Positions 1 to 8,347 of a DNA stretch of 62,619 nucleotides are shown in pieces. Location: positions 1 to 62,619 of the forward strand of contig JAGWRU010000108.1 in NCBI GenBank assembly GCA_028869595.1, in the 5' to 3' direction. The translations under genes and the position numbers were made by a program. The first letter of the stretch is position 1. Each line of letters begins with the position of its first letter. The stretch comes from Rhodospirillales bacterium (lineage in GTDB: Bacteria; Pseudomonadota; Alphaproteobacteria; Acetobacterales; Acetobacteraceae). The notes beneath the pieces were generated by a model. It was given only the letters and a program-made list of their open reading frames with translations. It did no database searches and was not told where the DNA came from.

Positions 1-522
1 ATGGCGAGTTTCAGCATCGAGGTGATCGAGGCGGAGAATCCCCTCGAGATCCTGGAGTACGGCTTCGTGCCCGACACTGGTGGCGCCGGACGCTATCGCG
101 GCGGGGTATCGCTGGCGCGCAGCTGGCGGATGCTGGCCGAGGAGGGGGTGCTGCAGGTCCGCGCCGACCGCCAGACCCACCGGCCCTGGGGGCTTGCCGG
201 TGGCGGGCCGGGCGCGGCCGGGCGCAATCTTCTGGCCCGCGGAACGACCGCACCGCCGGAATGGCAGAGCGTGCCCGGCAAGCTGACCCGGACCTTTCGG
301 GCCGGGGAGGTGTTCCGTCACGAATTGCCCGGCGGCGGCGGCTACGGTCCGGCGCTGGAACGCGATCTGGATGCGGTGCAGCGCGACCTGGCCGATGGTT
401 TCGTCACCATTGCCGGCGCCGCCCGCGATTACGGCGTGGTGGCGCATGGCGCGCCGCCGGTCATCGATGTCGTCGCGACAGCGGCATTGCGCGCGCAGCG
501 GGCGGCGGCGGTTCCGCCTTGA
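1..522 (+). CDS. Hydantoinase B/oxoprolinase family protein, C-terminal fragment
   Basis: The gene enters from the left edge, so only the last 173 residues are visible and the true start lies outside the window. The family (HyuB, N-methylhydantoinase B, the beta part of 5-oxoprolinase) performs ATP-dependent opening of hydantoin or oxoproline rings together with a HyuA partner. Two features typical of the HyuB C-terminus are seen: a Gly/Arg-rich stretch (GGAGRYRGG, about residues 27-35) and a late LPGGGGYGP. A HyuA gene would be expected just upstream but cannot be seen. Family assignment is firm; the substrate is unknown. Confidence 0.85.
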   Translation: MASFSIEVIEAENPLEILEYGFVPDTGGAGRYRGGVSLARSWRMLAEEGVLQVRADRQTHRPWGLAGGGPGAAGRNLLARGTTAPPEWQSVPGKLTRTFRAGEVFRHELPGGGGYGPALERDLDAVQRDLADGFVTIAGAARDYGVVAHGAPPVIDVVATAALRAQRAAAVPP

Positions 523-635
523 GCGCGCACCGGCCATCTTGCCGTCGGCTTGCCTGCTCGGACTCGGGCGAATGCAAGGCGGGGCTGCGTGGCGGCGAAT
601 TGCAAACGCTCCGCGCCGATGCCACATCGCAGCGC

Positions 636-1307
636 ATGAGAGCGCATCCGTCCCGCCGTGCCCTGATCCTTGCTCCGCTGCTGCTGGGCCTTGCCCCCTG
701 CCTGTCGGCCGGGCCGGCGCGGGCGGCGACGCTGTCGACCGGCTTCACCCCGACGCCGCAGGACGCCGCCGATCTGGCGCGGGTTGCCGCCTATCTGAAC
801 GCCATCACCACGCTGAAGGCGCGCTTCCTGCAAGTCGCTCCCGATGGCAATGTCAGCCAGGGCACGGCGTGGATCGAGCGGCCGGGCCGCATGCGCTTCG
901 CCTATGATCCGCCGGCGCCCTATCTGCTGGTGGCCGGGCACGGGCTGGTGGTGTTTCACGATTCGAAGCTGGGCCAGACCAGCAATATCCCGATCGGGCA
1001 GACCCCGCTCGGCATTCTGCTGGCGCGCAAGATCGTGCTTTCCGGGCCGGTGACGGTGACCGGGGTCAAGCGCCTGCCGGGGGAAATCACCGTCTCGCTG
1101 CTGCGCACCGCCAATCCCGGCGCCGGACGGCTGGTGCTGACCTTCGCGACCGCGCCTCTGGTGTTGCGGCAATGGTCGGTCTTCGATGCCCAGGACCAGG
1201 AAACCCGGGTGACGCTGTTCAACATCGAAACCGGCGGCAGTTTCGATCCCAAGCTGTTCGATTACGTCGATCCGAAATTCTTCCAGAGCCGGCCCAGCGG
1301 AGGATAA
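636..1307 (+). CDS. LolA-like outer-membrane lipoprotein carrier protein
   Basis: A 223-residue periplasmic protein of the LolA fold, which carries lipoproteins from the inner-membrane LolCDE exporter to the outer membrane. It starts with a basic N-terminus, a Leu-rich hydrophobic core and an Ala-X-Ala type cleavage region near residue 30 (GPARA). The mature part has the LolA pattern: a helix with an LNAITTLKARF segment followed by beta strands (GTAWIERPGRMRFAY). The ATG at 636 was chosen because it places the signal peptide at the N-terminus; the frame is open further upstream, but that extension would precede the signal sequence. Alphaproteobacterial LolA proteins diverge widely, so the lipoprotein-carrier role is inferred from family resemblance. 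Confidence 0.8.
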   Translation: MRAHPSRRALILAPLLLGLAPCLSAGPARAATLSTGFTPTPQDAADLARVAAYLNAITTLKARFLQVAPDGNVSQGTAWIERPGRMRFAYDPPAPYLLVAGHGLVVFHDSKLGQTSNIPIGQTPLGILLARKIVLSGPVTVTGVKRLPGEITVSLLRTANPGAGRLVLTFATAPLVLRQWSVFDAQDQETRVTLFNIETGGSFDPKLFDYVDPKFFQSRPSGG

Positions 1308-1330
1308 AGAGGGGAATAGAGCGGAGGATA
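1296..1330 (+). repeat. Short direct repeat at the 3' end of the lolA-like gene
   Basis: AGCGGAGGATA occurs at 1296-1306, spanning the stop codon of the lolA-like gene, and again at 1320-1330. AGCGG recurs once more just after. It is probably a small local duplication; no function is evident. The 1308-1455 spacer otherwise shows nothing recognisable. Confidence 0.4.
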
Positions 1331-1455
1331 GAGCGGCGGACAGGCGGGGCTGCGTCGGCTGCAACCCCGCCGTGCGTGGCCCGCGCTTTGCAAGGCTTGG
1401 CAAGACCGGACCGGTGCGCGCAACATCGTTGGTCTGAACGGATGGGTTCCTGCTC

Positions 1456-2232
1456 GTGAAACCACTGATCGGCATTTCCTGCTGCACCAAGCAGTTCGGC
1501 GCGTTCGGCATGCTCAATCACGCGGCATCCGATACCTATGTGCGGGCCACCGATCAGGTGGTGGGCGCGGTGCCGGTGCTGATCCCGGCCAATGGCGCGC
1601 ATGCGGATGTCGATACGCTGCTTGCCCGCCTCGACGGCATCATCCTGACCGGCAGCCGCTCCAATGTGCAGCCCAGCCTGTATGGCGGGCCGCCGCATGC
1701 GGAAGGCACCTGGGAAGACCCGGCCCGCGACGGCATGACGCTGCCGCTGATCCGTGCGGCCATCGCGCGCGGCGTGCCGCTGCTTGCCATCTGCCGCGGC
1801 TATCAGGAATTGAACGTGGCGCTGGGCGGCACGCTGCATCAGCGCCTGCAGGATCTGCCCGGGCGGATGGACCATTCGACGCCGATGCAGCCCTCGGCCA
1901 AGGTGCGCCAGGGCAAGGCGCATTGGGTCAGCCTGACACCGAGATGCTGGCTGCACCGCATGGCCGGGCAGACCACGCTGGCGGTCAATTCCCTGCATAA
2001 TCAGGGGATCGACCGGCTGGCCCCCGGGCTTGCGATCGATGCCGTGGCGGCCGATGGCACGATCGAGGCGGTGCATGTCGAAGGCGCGCCCGGCTTCGCG
2101 GTGGGGGTGCAGTGGCATCCGGAATATGATTTCGAAACGGATGCCGTATCGCGCCGCATCTTCGCAGCCTTCGGCGCGGCGCTGCGGACGCCGGCGCGGA
2201 TGCTGGACGATCTGGCGGCGGCAGCCGACTGA
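1456..2232 (+). CDS. Class I glutamine amidotransferase, gamma-glutamyl-GABA hydrolase type
   Basis: A 258-residue cytosolic hydrolase of the PuuD/peptidase C26 family, which cleaves gamma-glutamyl amides such as gamma-glutamyl-GABA in putrescine catabolism. The nucleophile elbow is seen as AICRGYQ (Cys113), with the His-Glu pair in GVQWHPEY (His221, Glu223), so the triad is complete. The start is GTG at 1456, immediately before KPLIGISC, the usual N-terminus of this family. No other putrescine (puu) genes are nearby; the neighbours are a lolA-like gene and an FAH hydrolase gene, so the natural gamma-glutamyl substrate cannot be told from context. Confidence 0.85.
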   Translation: MKPLIGISCCTKQFGAFGMLNHAASDTYVRATDQVVGAVPVLIPANGAHADVDTLLARLDGIILTGSRSNVQPSLYGGPPHAEGTWEDPARDGMTLPLIRAAIARGVPLLAICRGYQELNVALGGTLHQRLQDLPGRMDHSTPMQPSAKVRQGKAHWVSLTPRCWLHRMAGQTTLAVNSLHNQGIDRLAPGLAIDAVAADGTIEAVHVEGAPGFAVGVQWHPEYDFETDAVSRRIFAAFGAALRTPARMLDDLAAAAD

Positions 2233-2358
2233 GCGGTCCGGATCGGCCTGCCCGCACCGAGCGAGCCCAAGCGGCGCGGGCCAGCCAGATTTGCAGCCCG
2301 CGTCAGCCCGGCTAGATTGGGCGCCATCGCTTCTCACGCCGTCCAGGACATTCCCCGC

Positions 2359-3045
2359 ATGGTCGATTACGTCATCGCCCCGCCCGCCATGATCGCCGTG
2401 CCGGTGGCCGGCGGCGGCGCGTTTCCCGTCCGCCGCGTTTTCTGCGTGGGCCGAAACTACGCCGCCCATGCCCGCGAAATGGGCAGCGATCCGGATCGCG
2501 AGCCACCCTTCTTCTTCATGAAGCCGGCCGATGCGCTGCTGAGCGACGGCGCCGACATGCCCTATCCGCCAATGAGCAACGATCTGCACCACGAGATGGA
2601 GATGGTGGTCGCCCTCGGCTCCGGCGGTGTCGATATTCCCGAGGCGGAGGCGCTGTCGCATGTCTGGGGCTATGCGGCCGGGCTGGACATGACGCGGCGC
2701 GACCTGCAGGGCGCGGCCAAGAAGGAAGGCAAGCCCTGGGACATGGGCAAGGGTTTCGACTATTCCGCGCCGATCGGGCTGCTGGTCCCGGCCGCTAAAA
2801 TCGGCCATCCCGACCGCGGTCTGATTGAACTGAAGGTAAACGGTGCGGTACGCCAGACCTCGGATCTGTCGAACATGATCTGGAGCGTGCCGGAAATGAT
2901 CGCCTATCTGTCGCGCCTGGTGCGGCTCGCGCCCGGCGACCTGATCTTCTCCGGCACGCCGGAGAATGTCGCCGCCGTGCAGCGCGGCGACGTGCTGGAA
3001 GGCAGTGTTGCCGGGGTCGGCACGGTCAAGACCCGGATCGCATGA
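2359..3045 (+). CDS. Fumarylacetoacetate hydrolase family protein (acylpyruvase/fumarylpyruvate hydrolase type)
   Basis: A 228-residue FAH-fold hydrolase that cleaves C-C bonds of acylpyruvates with a divalent metal. Seen are the substrate loop VFCVGRNYAAHAREMG, the metal-binding acidic pair in HHEMEMV, the Asp of AAGLDMTRRDLQ and the C-terminal DLIFSGTPENV. The size and the RNYAAHA motif fit the short bacterial fumarylpyruvate hydrolase/acylpyruvase subgroup rather than full-length FahA. ATG 2359 is preferred over the in-frame TTG at 2317. Its last codons overlap the start of exonuclease III (ATGA at 3042-3045), so the two are probably translationally coupled. Confidence 0.85.
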   Translation: MVDYVIAPPAMIAVPVAGGGAFPVRRVFCVGRNYAAHAREMGSDPDREPPFFFMKPADALLSDGADMPYPPMSNDLHHEMEMVVALGSGGVDIPEAEALSHVWGYAAGLDMTRRDLQGAAKKEGKPWDMGKGFDYSAPIGLLVPAAKIGHPDRGLIELKVNGAVRQTSDLSNMIWSVPEMIAYLSRLVRLAPGDLIFSGTPENVAAVQRGDVLEGSVAGVGTVKTRIA

Positions 3046-3851
3046 CCGCCCTGCGGATCGCCACCTGGAATATCAACTCGCTGCGTCTGCGCCAGGGATT
3101 GTTGCATTCCCTGGTCGCGGCGCTGGCGCCCGATGTCATCTGCCTGCAGGAAACCAAGGTTCCGGACGAACTGTTTCCGCTCGAAGCCGTCGCTGCCATC
3201 GGCTTTCCCCATGTCCTCTATCGCGGCATGAAGGGCTATAACGGGGTTGCGGTCTTTTCGCGCCTGCCGATCACGGCCCTGCCCGATACCCCCGATTGGT
3301 GCGGCAAGGGCGATTGCCGCCATCTCGGCGTGCGGCTCGATGCGCCGGGCGGGGCGATCGAGCTGCATGATTTCTATGTCCCGGCCGGCGGCGATATTCC
3401 CGACCGACAGGAAAATCCGAAATTCGGCCATAAGCTCGATTTCCTGGCCGAGGCGCGGGAGTGGTTCGCCAAACGCCGTAAGACGCTGAAGCGCGCGGTG
3501 CTGGTCGGCGATCTGAACATCGCCCCGCAGGAGCACGATGTCTGGAGCCATAAGCAATTGCTCGACGTCGTCTCTCACACGCCGGTGGAGGTGGCGGCGC
3601 TGGATGCCTGGCGCGAGACCGGCTTCGTCGATGCGGTGCGCCATTTCGTGCCGGCCGAGCAGAAGCTTTATACGTGGTGGTCGTACCGCAACCGCGACTG
3701 GCGCGCTTCCGACCGGGGAAGGCGGCTCGACCATGTCTGGGTCAGCCCCGATCTGGTGGCCCATCTCGCCGGCCAGCGCATCCTGAAGGAGGCGCGGGAC
3801 TGGGAGAAGGGATCGGACCATGTCCCGGTGATGGTCGAGTTTTCGCTGTAA
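3042..3851 (+). CDS. xthA: Exodeoxyribonuclease III (AP endonuclease)
   Basis: A 269-residue DNA-repair nuclease of the EEP family, cutting 5' to abasic sites and removing 3' blocks in base-excision repair. It begins with the canonical RIATWNINSLR. The metal-binding Glu is in LQETK (Glu37), the catalytic Tyr in HDFYVPAGGD, Asp157 and Asn159 lie in VGDLNIAP, and the Asp-His pair ends the protein in GSDHVPV (Asp259-His260). All active-site residues are present and the length is normal. It starts inside the stop region of the FAH gene (ATGA overlap). Confidence 0.95.
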   Translation: MTALRIATWNINSLRLRQGLLHSLVAALAPDVICLQETKVPDELFPLEAVAAIGFPHVLYRGMKGYNGVAVFSRLPITALPDTPDWCGKGDCRHLGVRLDAPGGAIELHDFYVPAGGDIPDRQENPKFGHKLDFLAEAREWFAKRRKTLKRAVLVGDLNIAPQEHDVWSHKQLLDVVSHTPVEVAALDAWRETGFVDAVRHFVPAEQKLYTWWSYRNRDWRASDRGRRLDHVWVSPDLVAHLAGQRILKEARDWEKGSDHVPVMVEFSL

Positions 3852-3903
3852 TTTCATAAATTTGTTGCGTGCTATCGAGGTCGGGTCTGGCTGCCTGGAC
3901 TCT

Positions 3904-3915
3904 CAAATATATTTG
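3904..3915. promoter_or_regulatory. A+T-rich perfect palindrome upstream of the TRAP binding-protein gene
   Basis: CAAATATATTTG is a perfect 12-base palindrome followed closely by GATATATCC, in a strikingly A+T-rich pocket of an otherwise GC-rich sequence, about 85 bases before ATG 4000. It is a candidate operator, possibly for the GntR-family regulator encoded at 5051-5728. The link to that regulator is inference. Confidence 0.4.
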
Positions 3916-3999
3916 CTGATATATCCGCTGCGCATCGCCAGCTTCAGGCGAGGAACACGCATCGCCCGCATGCCGGGCAGGATGCAGGGAGAGAGACGG

Positions 4000-5046
4000 A
4001 TGAGCAGCACCCCCCCGAACCCGGCGCCGCGCCGCGCTGGCCTGACCCGCCGCCAGACGCTCGCCGCCGGGCTTGCCGTGCCGGCCAGCTTCGCGATCCT
4101 CACCCGCCCGGCGGATGCCGCTGAATTCGTCTTCAAATACGGCAATAACGTCCCCGATACCTATCCGCTGAACATTCGCGTCAAGGCCGCCGCCGCGCGG
4201 CTGCGCGAGGCGACGCATGGGCGTTTCGACCTGCAGACTTTCTCCAACGGCACGCTGGGCACCGATACCGACATGCTGTCGCAGGTGCGCACCGGGGCGA
4301 TCCAGATGTTCACGACATCCGGTCTGGTGCTGTCCACCCTGGTGCCGCTGGCCGCGATCAATGCGGTCGGGTTCGCCTTCAAGGATTACGCCCAGGTCTG
4401 GGCGGCGATGGATGGCAAGCTGGGCGATATCGTGCGCGCCACGATCGCCAAATCCGGCCTGCATGCGATGGACAAGATCTTCGATATCGGCTTCCGCCAG
4501 ACCACCAGCTCCACCCATCCGATCCGCACGGCGGCGGATTTCGCCGGCTTCAAGATCCGCATTCCGCCCAGCGCGCTGGGCGTTGCGATGTTCAAGGCGC
4601 TGGGCGCGGCACCCACCACGCTGAACTTCGCCGAGGTCTATACCGCGCTGCAGACCCATGTGGTGGACGGGCAGGAAAACCCGCTTTCCATCATCGAGGC
4701 GGTGAAATTCTACGAGGTGCAGAAATACTGCTCGCTCACCAACCATATGTGGGACGGGTTCTGGATGGTGGTGAACGGGCCGGCCTGGAAGCGTCTGCCG
4801 CCCGATATCCAGGCGCTGGTGAGCAAGGAACTCGGCCAGGCAGCGATCGAGGATCGCGCCGATATCGCCGCCCTCGATGCCGGGCTGAAGGCCAAGCTGC
4901 AAAGCCAGGGCCTGACCTTCAACGCCCCCGATCCGGCAAGTTTCCGTGCCATGCTGCAGAAATCCGGCTTCTACGCCACCTGGCGCGGCAAGTTCGGTGC
5001 CGAGGCATGGTCGGCGCTGGAGCAGGTCGTCGGCAAGCTGGCCTGA
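4000..5046 (+). CDS. TRAP transporter solute-binding protein, DctP family
   Basis: A 348-residue periplasmic binding protein for TRAP (tripartite ATP-independent periplasmic) uptake of carboxylates and related solutes. The N-terminus carries a twin-arginine-like signal (TRRQTLAAG) followed by Ala-rich residues and a probable cleavage site near PADA-AEF. The body matches DctP: KYGNNVPDTYPLN, the arginine-containing substrate strand FAGFKIRIPPS, and VVDGQENPLSII. ATG 4000 has GGGAGAGAGAC upstream; an in-frame start at 3862 would place extra sequence before the signal. No DctQ or DctM membrane genes follow; the next gene is a GntR regulator only 4 bases away. It is therefore an orphan binding protein here. 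Confidence 0.9.
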   Translation: MSSTPPNPAPRRAGLTRRQTLAAGLAVPASFAILTRPADAAEFVFKYGNNVPDTYPLNIRVKAAAARLREATHGRFDLQTFSNGTLGTDTDMLSQVRTGAIQMFTTSGLVLSTLVPLAAINAVGFAFKDYAQVWAAMDGKLGDIVRATIAKSGLHAMDKIFDIGFRQTTSSTHPIRTAADFAGFKIRIPPSALGVAMFKALGAAPTTLNFAEVYTALQTHVVDGQENPLSIIEAVKFYEVQKYCSLTNHMWDGFWMVVNGPAWKRLPPDIQALVSKELGQAAIEDRADIAALDAGLKAKLQSQGLTFNAPDPASFRAMLQKSGFYATWRGKFGAEAWSALEQVVGKLA

Positions 5047-5050
5047 CCCG

Positions 5051-5728
5051 ATGGCGCGTCCCGCCGGCATCCGCGCCTCCGATACCGCCTATCGGCGGAT
5101 CAAGGAATGGATCGTTGGCGGGCGCATCGCGCCCAATGCGCCGATCGACGAGATGGAGGCGGCGCGCGAGCTCGGCGTCAGCCGCACCCCGGTGCGCGAG
5201 GCGCTGCTGCGTCTGAAAGCCGAAGGCCTGGTGGAGATCGCGCGCGGGCGCGGCATCCGCGTGCTGCCGCTATCGGCCCAGGATATGCGCGCGATGTACC
5301 AGGTGATCACCGGGCTGGAGGTGACGGCGGCGCATCTGCTTGCCGAGCGTCGCCCCGATGCCGCGATGCTGGCCCCGCTGGAGGCCGCCACCGTCGCCAT
5401 GGAACAGGCCGAAGTCGCGGGCGACGATGCCGCCTGGGGCGGCGCGGATGAGGCGTTTCACCGCGCCCTGCTCGATCTATCGGGCAATCCCTATCTGCGC
5501 GAGACCGGGTTTCGCCTGCGCGACGGTGCCCAGCGTGCCCATCTGGTGGCGGTGCGCCTGCAACCCTGGCCGTATAAATCGCGCTCCGCCCAGCATCATC
5601 GCGCCCTGATCGCCGCCATCCTGACCGGCGATCCGGCGATCGCGCGGGCCGAGCATTTCACCCAGCGCCAACGCGGCGAACAGGCGCTGGTGGCGATTGT
5701 CGAGAAATACGCGCTGAGCAATCTGTGA
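5051..5728 (+). CDS. GntR family transcriptional regulator, FCD subfamily
   Basis: A 225-residue regulator. The N-terminal winged helix-turn-helix covers about residues 10-70, with the family signature ELGVSRTPVREALLRLKAEGLV. The C-terminal FCD-type helical ligand domain is recognised by DEAFHRALLDLSGN, whose Asp/His residues bind metal and a carboxylate effector in this family. The gene follows the TRAP binding-protein gene by 4 bases, which suggests it controls that gene and is itself part of the transcript. ATG 5051 puts the start directly before the winged helix. Confidence 0.88.
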   Translation: MARPAGIRASDTAYRRIKEWIVGGRIAPNAPIDEMEAARELGVSRTPVREALLRLKAEGLVEIARGRGIRVLPLSAQDMRAMYQVITGLEVTAAHLLAERRPDAAMLAPLEAATVAMEQAEVAGDDAAWGGADEAFHRALLDLSGNPYLRETGFRLRDGAQRAHLVAVRLQPWPYKSRSAQHHRALIAAILTGDPAIARAEHFTQRQRGEQALVAIVEKYALSNL

Positions 5729-5759
5729 TGGCGACAGGCGCCACGGCGCGCCGGAGGCT

Positions 5760-6917
5760 TCACCCCGCCGGCTGATACAGCGCCTGCCCATCGGTTGCCA
5801 CAGACCCGGCGAAGCGGTCCGGCGCGAAGGCCGCGATCGGGCGGTTGGTGGCACCATCGAGGGCGAGCTGGGCCACGATGCCGCCCATCACCGGCGCCAG
5901 CTCGAACCCGTGGCCGCAGAAGCCGAAGGCATGCACCAGCCCCGGGGCGGTGCGCGAGAGCCCGATCACCGGAATTTCGTCGGGCAGCATCCCTTCGATC
6001 CCGGCCCAGCAATGCACGATTTCCGCCTGCGCCAGAATGGGAAACAGATCGAGCGCGGTGCGCGCCGAAAATGCCAGACGCTCGACATCCAGCGCCACGC
6101 TGCCATGGTCCAGATCGGCGATGCCGCGATGCCCGCCGCCGATCATCACATGCCCGCTTTCTGCCTGTTTGAAGGACATCGGCCGGCTGGTCAGCCCGAC
6201 CACCGGCGTGACGAAAGCGGGTAGGGGGTTGGTATAGATCATCATCAGGGCGGCGAAGCCGAACGGGATCGTCTCACCGGCCAGATGCGCAAGCCGCCCG
6301 CCCCAGGCGCCGGCGGCATTCACCAGGATCGGCGCCCGTATCGTATCGCCGGCGGCAAGACGTATCTGCCATTGCCCGCCCCGGTGTTCCAGCCCGATCA
6401 CTTGCGCGCCTTCGCGGATCACCGCGCCGGCCGCTTCGGCGGCGCGGCGAAAGGCGAGCGTGGTGCGATAGGGCCGGGCGAAGCCGTTATCGCGCGCCAC
6501 CAGCGCACCGACCGCGTGCGGCGCGACGGCGGGCAGCAGACGGCGCAGCTCCGCCCGGTCCACCAATTCCTCATGGCGATAGCCCGCATCGCGCATGCGC
6601 GTCGCACGCTGCGCGAGGATTGCGAGATCGGCCTCGCTTTCCGCCACTTTCACATGCCCGACCGGATGAAATCCGCAATCATCGCCGAGTAGCTCGCCGA
6701 TGTTATGCCACAGCGCGAGCGATTCCAGCGCCAGCGGCACTTCCGCCAGGTGCCGCCCCAGCGTGCGTACCCCGCCCGCCGAGTAGGAGGAGGCATGGGC
6801 GCCGATGCAATTCTTCTCCAGCACCAGCACCCGCCGGCCACGCCGGGCGATATGCAGCGCCGCCGACAGGCCGTGCAGCCCGCCACCGACGACGACGACG
6901 TCGAAGCCGCCGCTCAT
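5760..6917 (-). CDS. FAD-dependent amine/amino-acid oxidase, DAO family (opine oxidase B-like)
   Basis: A 385-residue flavoenzyme of the D-amino-acid oxidase/sarcosine-oxidase fold, oxidising C-N bonds of amino or imino acids. The dinucleotide-binding motif VVVGGGLHGLSAA is at the N-terminus and a second FAD-contacting region sits near the C-terminus (GFCGHGFELAPVMGG). The start ATG at 6917 overlaps the stop of the small FAD protein upstream, the coupling typical of two-subunit opine, octopine or proline dehydrogenases. It is the last gene of a six-gene operon with a polar amino-acid ABC transporter and an LLM monooxygenase. The substrate is not known; an imported imino acid or N-substituted amino acid is a reasonable inference. 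Confidence 0.85.
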   Translation of the reverse strand: MSGGFDVVVVGGGLHGLSAALHIARRGRRVLVLEKNCIGAHASSYSAGGVRTLGRHLAEVPLALESLALWHNIGELLGDDCGFHPVGHVKVAESEADLAILAQRATRMRDAGYRHEELVDRAELRRLLPAVAPHAVGALVARDNGFARPYRTTLAFRRAAEAAGAVIREGAQVIGLEHRGGQWQIRLAAGDTIRAPILVNAAGAWGGRLAHLAGETIPFGFAALMMIYTNPLPAFVTPVVGLTSRPMSFKQAESGHVMIGGGHRGIADLDHGSVALDVERLAFSARTALDLFPILAQAEIVHCWAGIEGMLPDEIPVIGLSRTAPGLVHAFGFCGHGFELAPVMGGIVAQLALDGATNRPIAAFAPDRFAGSVATDGQALYQPAG

Positions 6918-7543
6918 GGCTGATCCTCTCGCTGCATCGGCCGCGGTTTCAACTGGGCCGGGGCGAAGGCGGCGAGTGCGGCAAGGCCGACCGGACGGGC
7001 AGGGGCGATCACCCCGGCCAGACCCGGCCCTCGCGCGGCACGCTGGGCCAGCGCGGCGCGGCTGCGCGCCGGGCCGGGGGGCATCGTCAGAAGATGCGCG
7101 AGGTCGAGCGGATCGAGCCGCGCCGGGACGGCCTGCGGAATGGCGGGCAGGATGTCGATCCGCCCCTCGCAGGGCAGTCCGGCCAGGGCCTGGGCGGCGA
7201 TGCGGCCCTGGCGCGCGGCTTCCTCGGCGGTGCTCGCGCCCAGGATGCGCCCGGCGGCGAAAACCCCGGGCAGGGAGGTGGCACCGGTCGCATCGGTGCG
7301 GACGCGCCCGCCCACGCAATCCCCACCCAGTGCCGCGATCAGCAGCGGCTCATCGGCGCAAAGCAGCAGCCGGGTGAAGGGCAGGGCGCGCACCCCGGCC
7401 GCGTCCTCGACCCAGACGCGTCCCGGCTCGGCGTGCCATACGGTGACGCCCGGGCGGGTCAGCAGCATCGCATCGGGCAGGGTCGCCGCCGCCGCGCGTC
7501 CCGCCGGCCCGCCGCCGATAATCAGGGTTGTCTGCGCTTCCAT
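6914..7543 (-). CDS. Compact FAD/NAD(P)-binding oxidoreductase subunit (opine oxidase A/HcnB-like, shortened)
   Basis: A 209-residue protein with an N-terminal FAD motif (LIIGGGPAGRAAAA) and the second FAD motif of pyridine-nucleotide-disulfide reductases (TSLPGVFAAGRI) only about 100 residues later. The central NAD(P)H domain and the C-terminal BFD-type [2Fe-2S] cysteines of opine oxidase A subunits (about 450 residues or more) are absent; only three scattered cysteines are visible. It lies between the ABC ATPase gene and the DAO gene and overlaps the latter by 4 bases, so it is probably the partner subunit. ATG 7543 was chosen for its GGAGGCGGGG ribosome-binding site; an ATG at 7555 is possible. 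Confidence 0.7.
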   Translation of the reverse strand: MEAQTTLIIGGGPAGRAAAATLPDAMLLTRPGVTVWHAEPGRVWVEDAAGVRALPFTRLLLCADEPLLIAALGGDCVGGRVRTDATGATSLPGVFAAGRILGASTAEEAARQGRIAAQALAGLPCEGRIDILPAIPQAVPARLDPLDLAHLLTMPPGPARSRAALAQRAARGPGLAGVIAPARPVGLAALAAFAPAQLKPRPMQREDQP

Positions 7544-7564
7544 CCCCGCCTCCATCCGATCGCG

Positions 7565-8347
7565 CTAGAGCACCCGCGAGAGAAATTCCTGGGTCCGCTT
7601 TTCGGCCGGCGCCGACAGCACCGCGCGCGGCGCACCGCGTTCGACCACCAACCCGCCATCCATGAAGGTCAGCGCATCGCCCACTTCGCGCGCGAAGGCC
7701 AGTTCATGCGTCACCACCACCATCGTCATACCCGAGCGGGCGAGATCCTTCATCACCGCGAGCACATCGCCGACCAGTTCGGGATCGAGCGCGGAAGTCG
7801 GCTCGTCGAACAGCATCAATTGCGGCTCCATCGCCAGGCCGCGCGCGATCGCCACGCGCTGCTGTTCGCCGCCGGAAAGTTGGGCCGGGAATTGTCCCGC
7901 CTTGCCGGCCAGCCCGACCTGGTCGAGCAGGCGCAGCGCCTCGCGCCGCACCCGATCGACCGGCAGGCGCTTCACCCGGATCGGCGCCTCCATCACGTTC
8001 TGCAAGGCGGTCATGTGCGGGAACAGGTTGAAGTGCTGAAACACCATGCCGATCCGCGCCCGCATGCGCGCGATCCTATGTTCCGGCAATTCGTACAGCC
8101 GGTCGCGATGTTCGCGATAACCGACCAGTTCCCCGCCCACCCAGATCTTGCCGCCGTCATACGGCTCCAGATGGTTGATGCAGGAAAGCAGCGTGCTTTT
8201 GCCCGAGCCGGAGGGGCCGATGATGCACATCACGCTGCCCGTCTCGACCTCCAGATCGATGCCGCGCAGTACGTCGCGCCCGCCGAAGCGCTTCACCAGA
8301 CCCTGGATGCGCACCATCGGGGCGCGCGGTGCGGGGGGTTCGCTCAT
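7565..8347 (-). CDS. Polar amino-acid ABC transporter, ATP-binding protein
   Basis: A 260-residue ATPase of the GlnQ/HisP family that powers import of polar amino acids. Walker A is GPSGSGKST (residues 44-52), the signature is LSGGEQQRV, Walker B is [13 protein letters not shown] and the switch His follows in [10 protein letters not shown]. The start overlaps the permease stop (ATGA at 8344-8347). It belongs to the minus-strand operon that begins at 11513. Confidence 0.93.
   Translation of the reverse strand: MSEPPAPRAPMVRIQGLVKRFGGRDVLRGIDLEVETGSVMCIIGPSGSGKSTLLSCINHLEPYDGGKIWVGGELVGYREHRDRLYELPEHRIARMRARIGMVFQHFNLFPHMTALQNVMEAPIRVKRLPVDRVRREALRLLDQVGLAGKAGQFPAQLSGGEQQRVAIARGLAMEPQLMLFDEPTSALDPELVGDVLAVMKDLARSGMTMVVVTHELAFAREVGDALTFMDGGLVVERGAPRAVLSAPAEKRTQEFLSRVL

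Noticed and set aside
429-1517. Long open frame on the minus strand opposite the lolA-like gene
   Set aside because: Arg/Pro/Gln-rich translation without family features, fully antisense to a recognisable gene; typical of GC-rich DNA.
2904-3857. Long minus-strand frame opposite xthA
   Set aside because: Covers exonuclease III, whose catalytic motifs are all on the plus strand; the antisense product shows no domain.
7544-7564. Possible frameshift between the ABC ATPase and the compact FAD protein explaining the latter's short length
   Set aside because: The ATPase ends normally, and the FAD protein has its own ribosome-binding site and an N-terminal FAD motif; the missing part is internal, not N-terminal.
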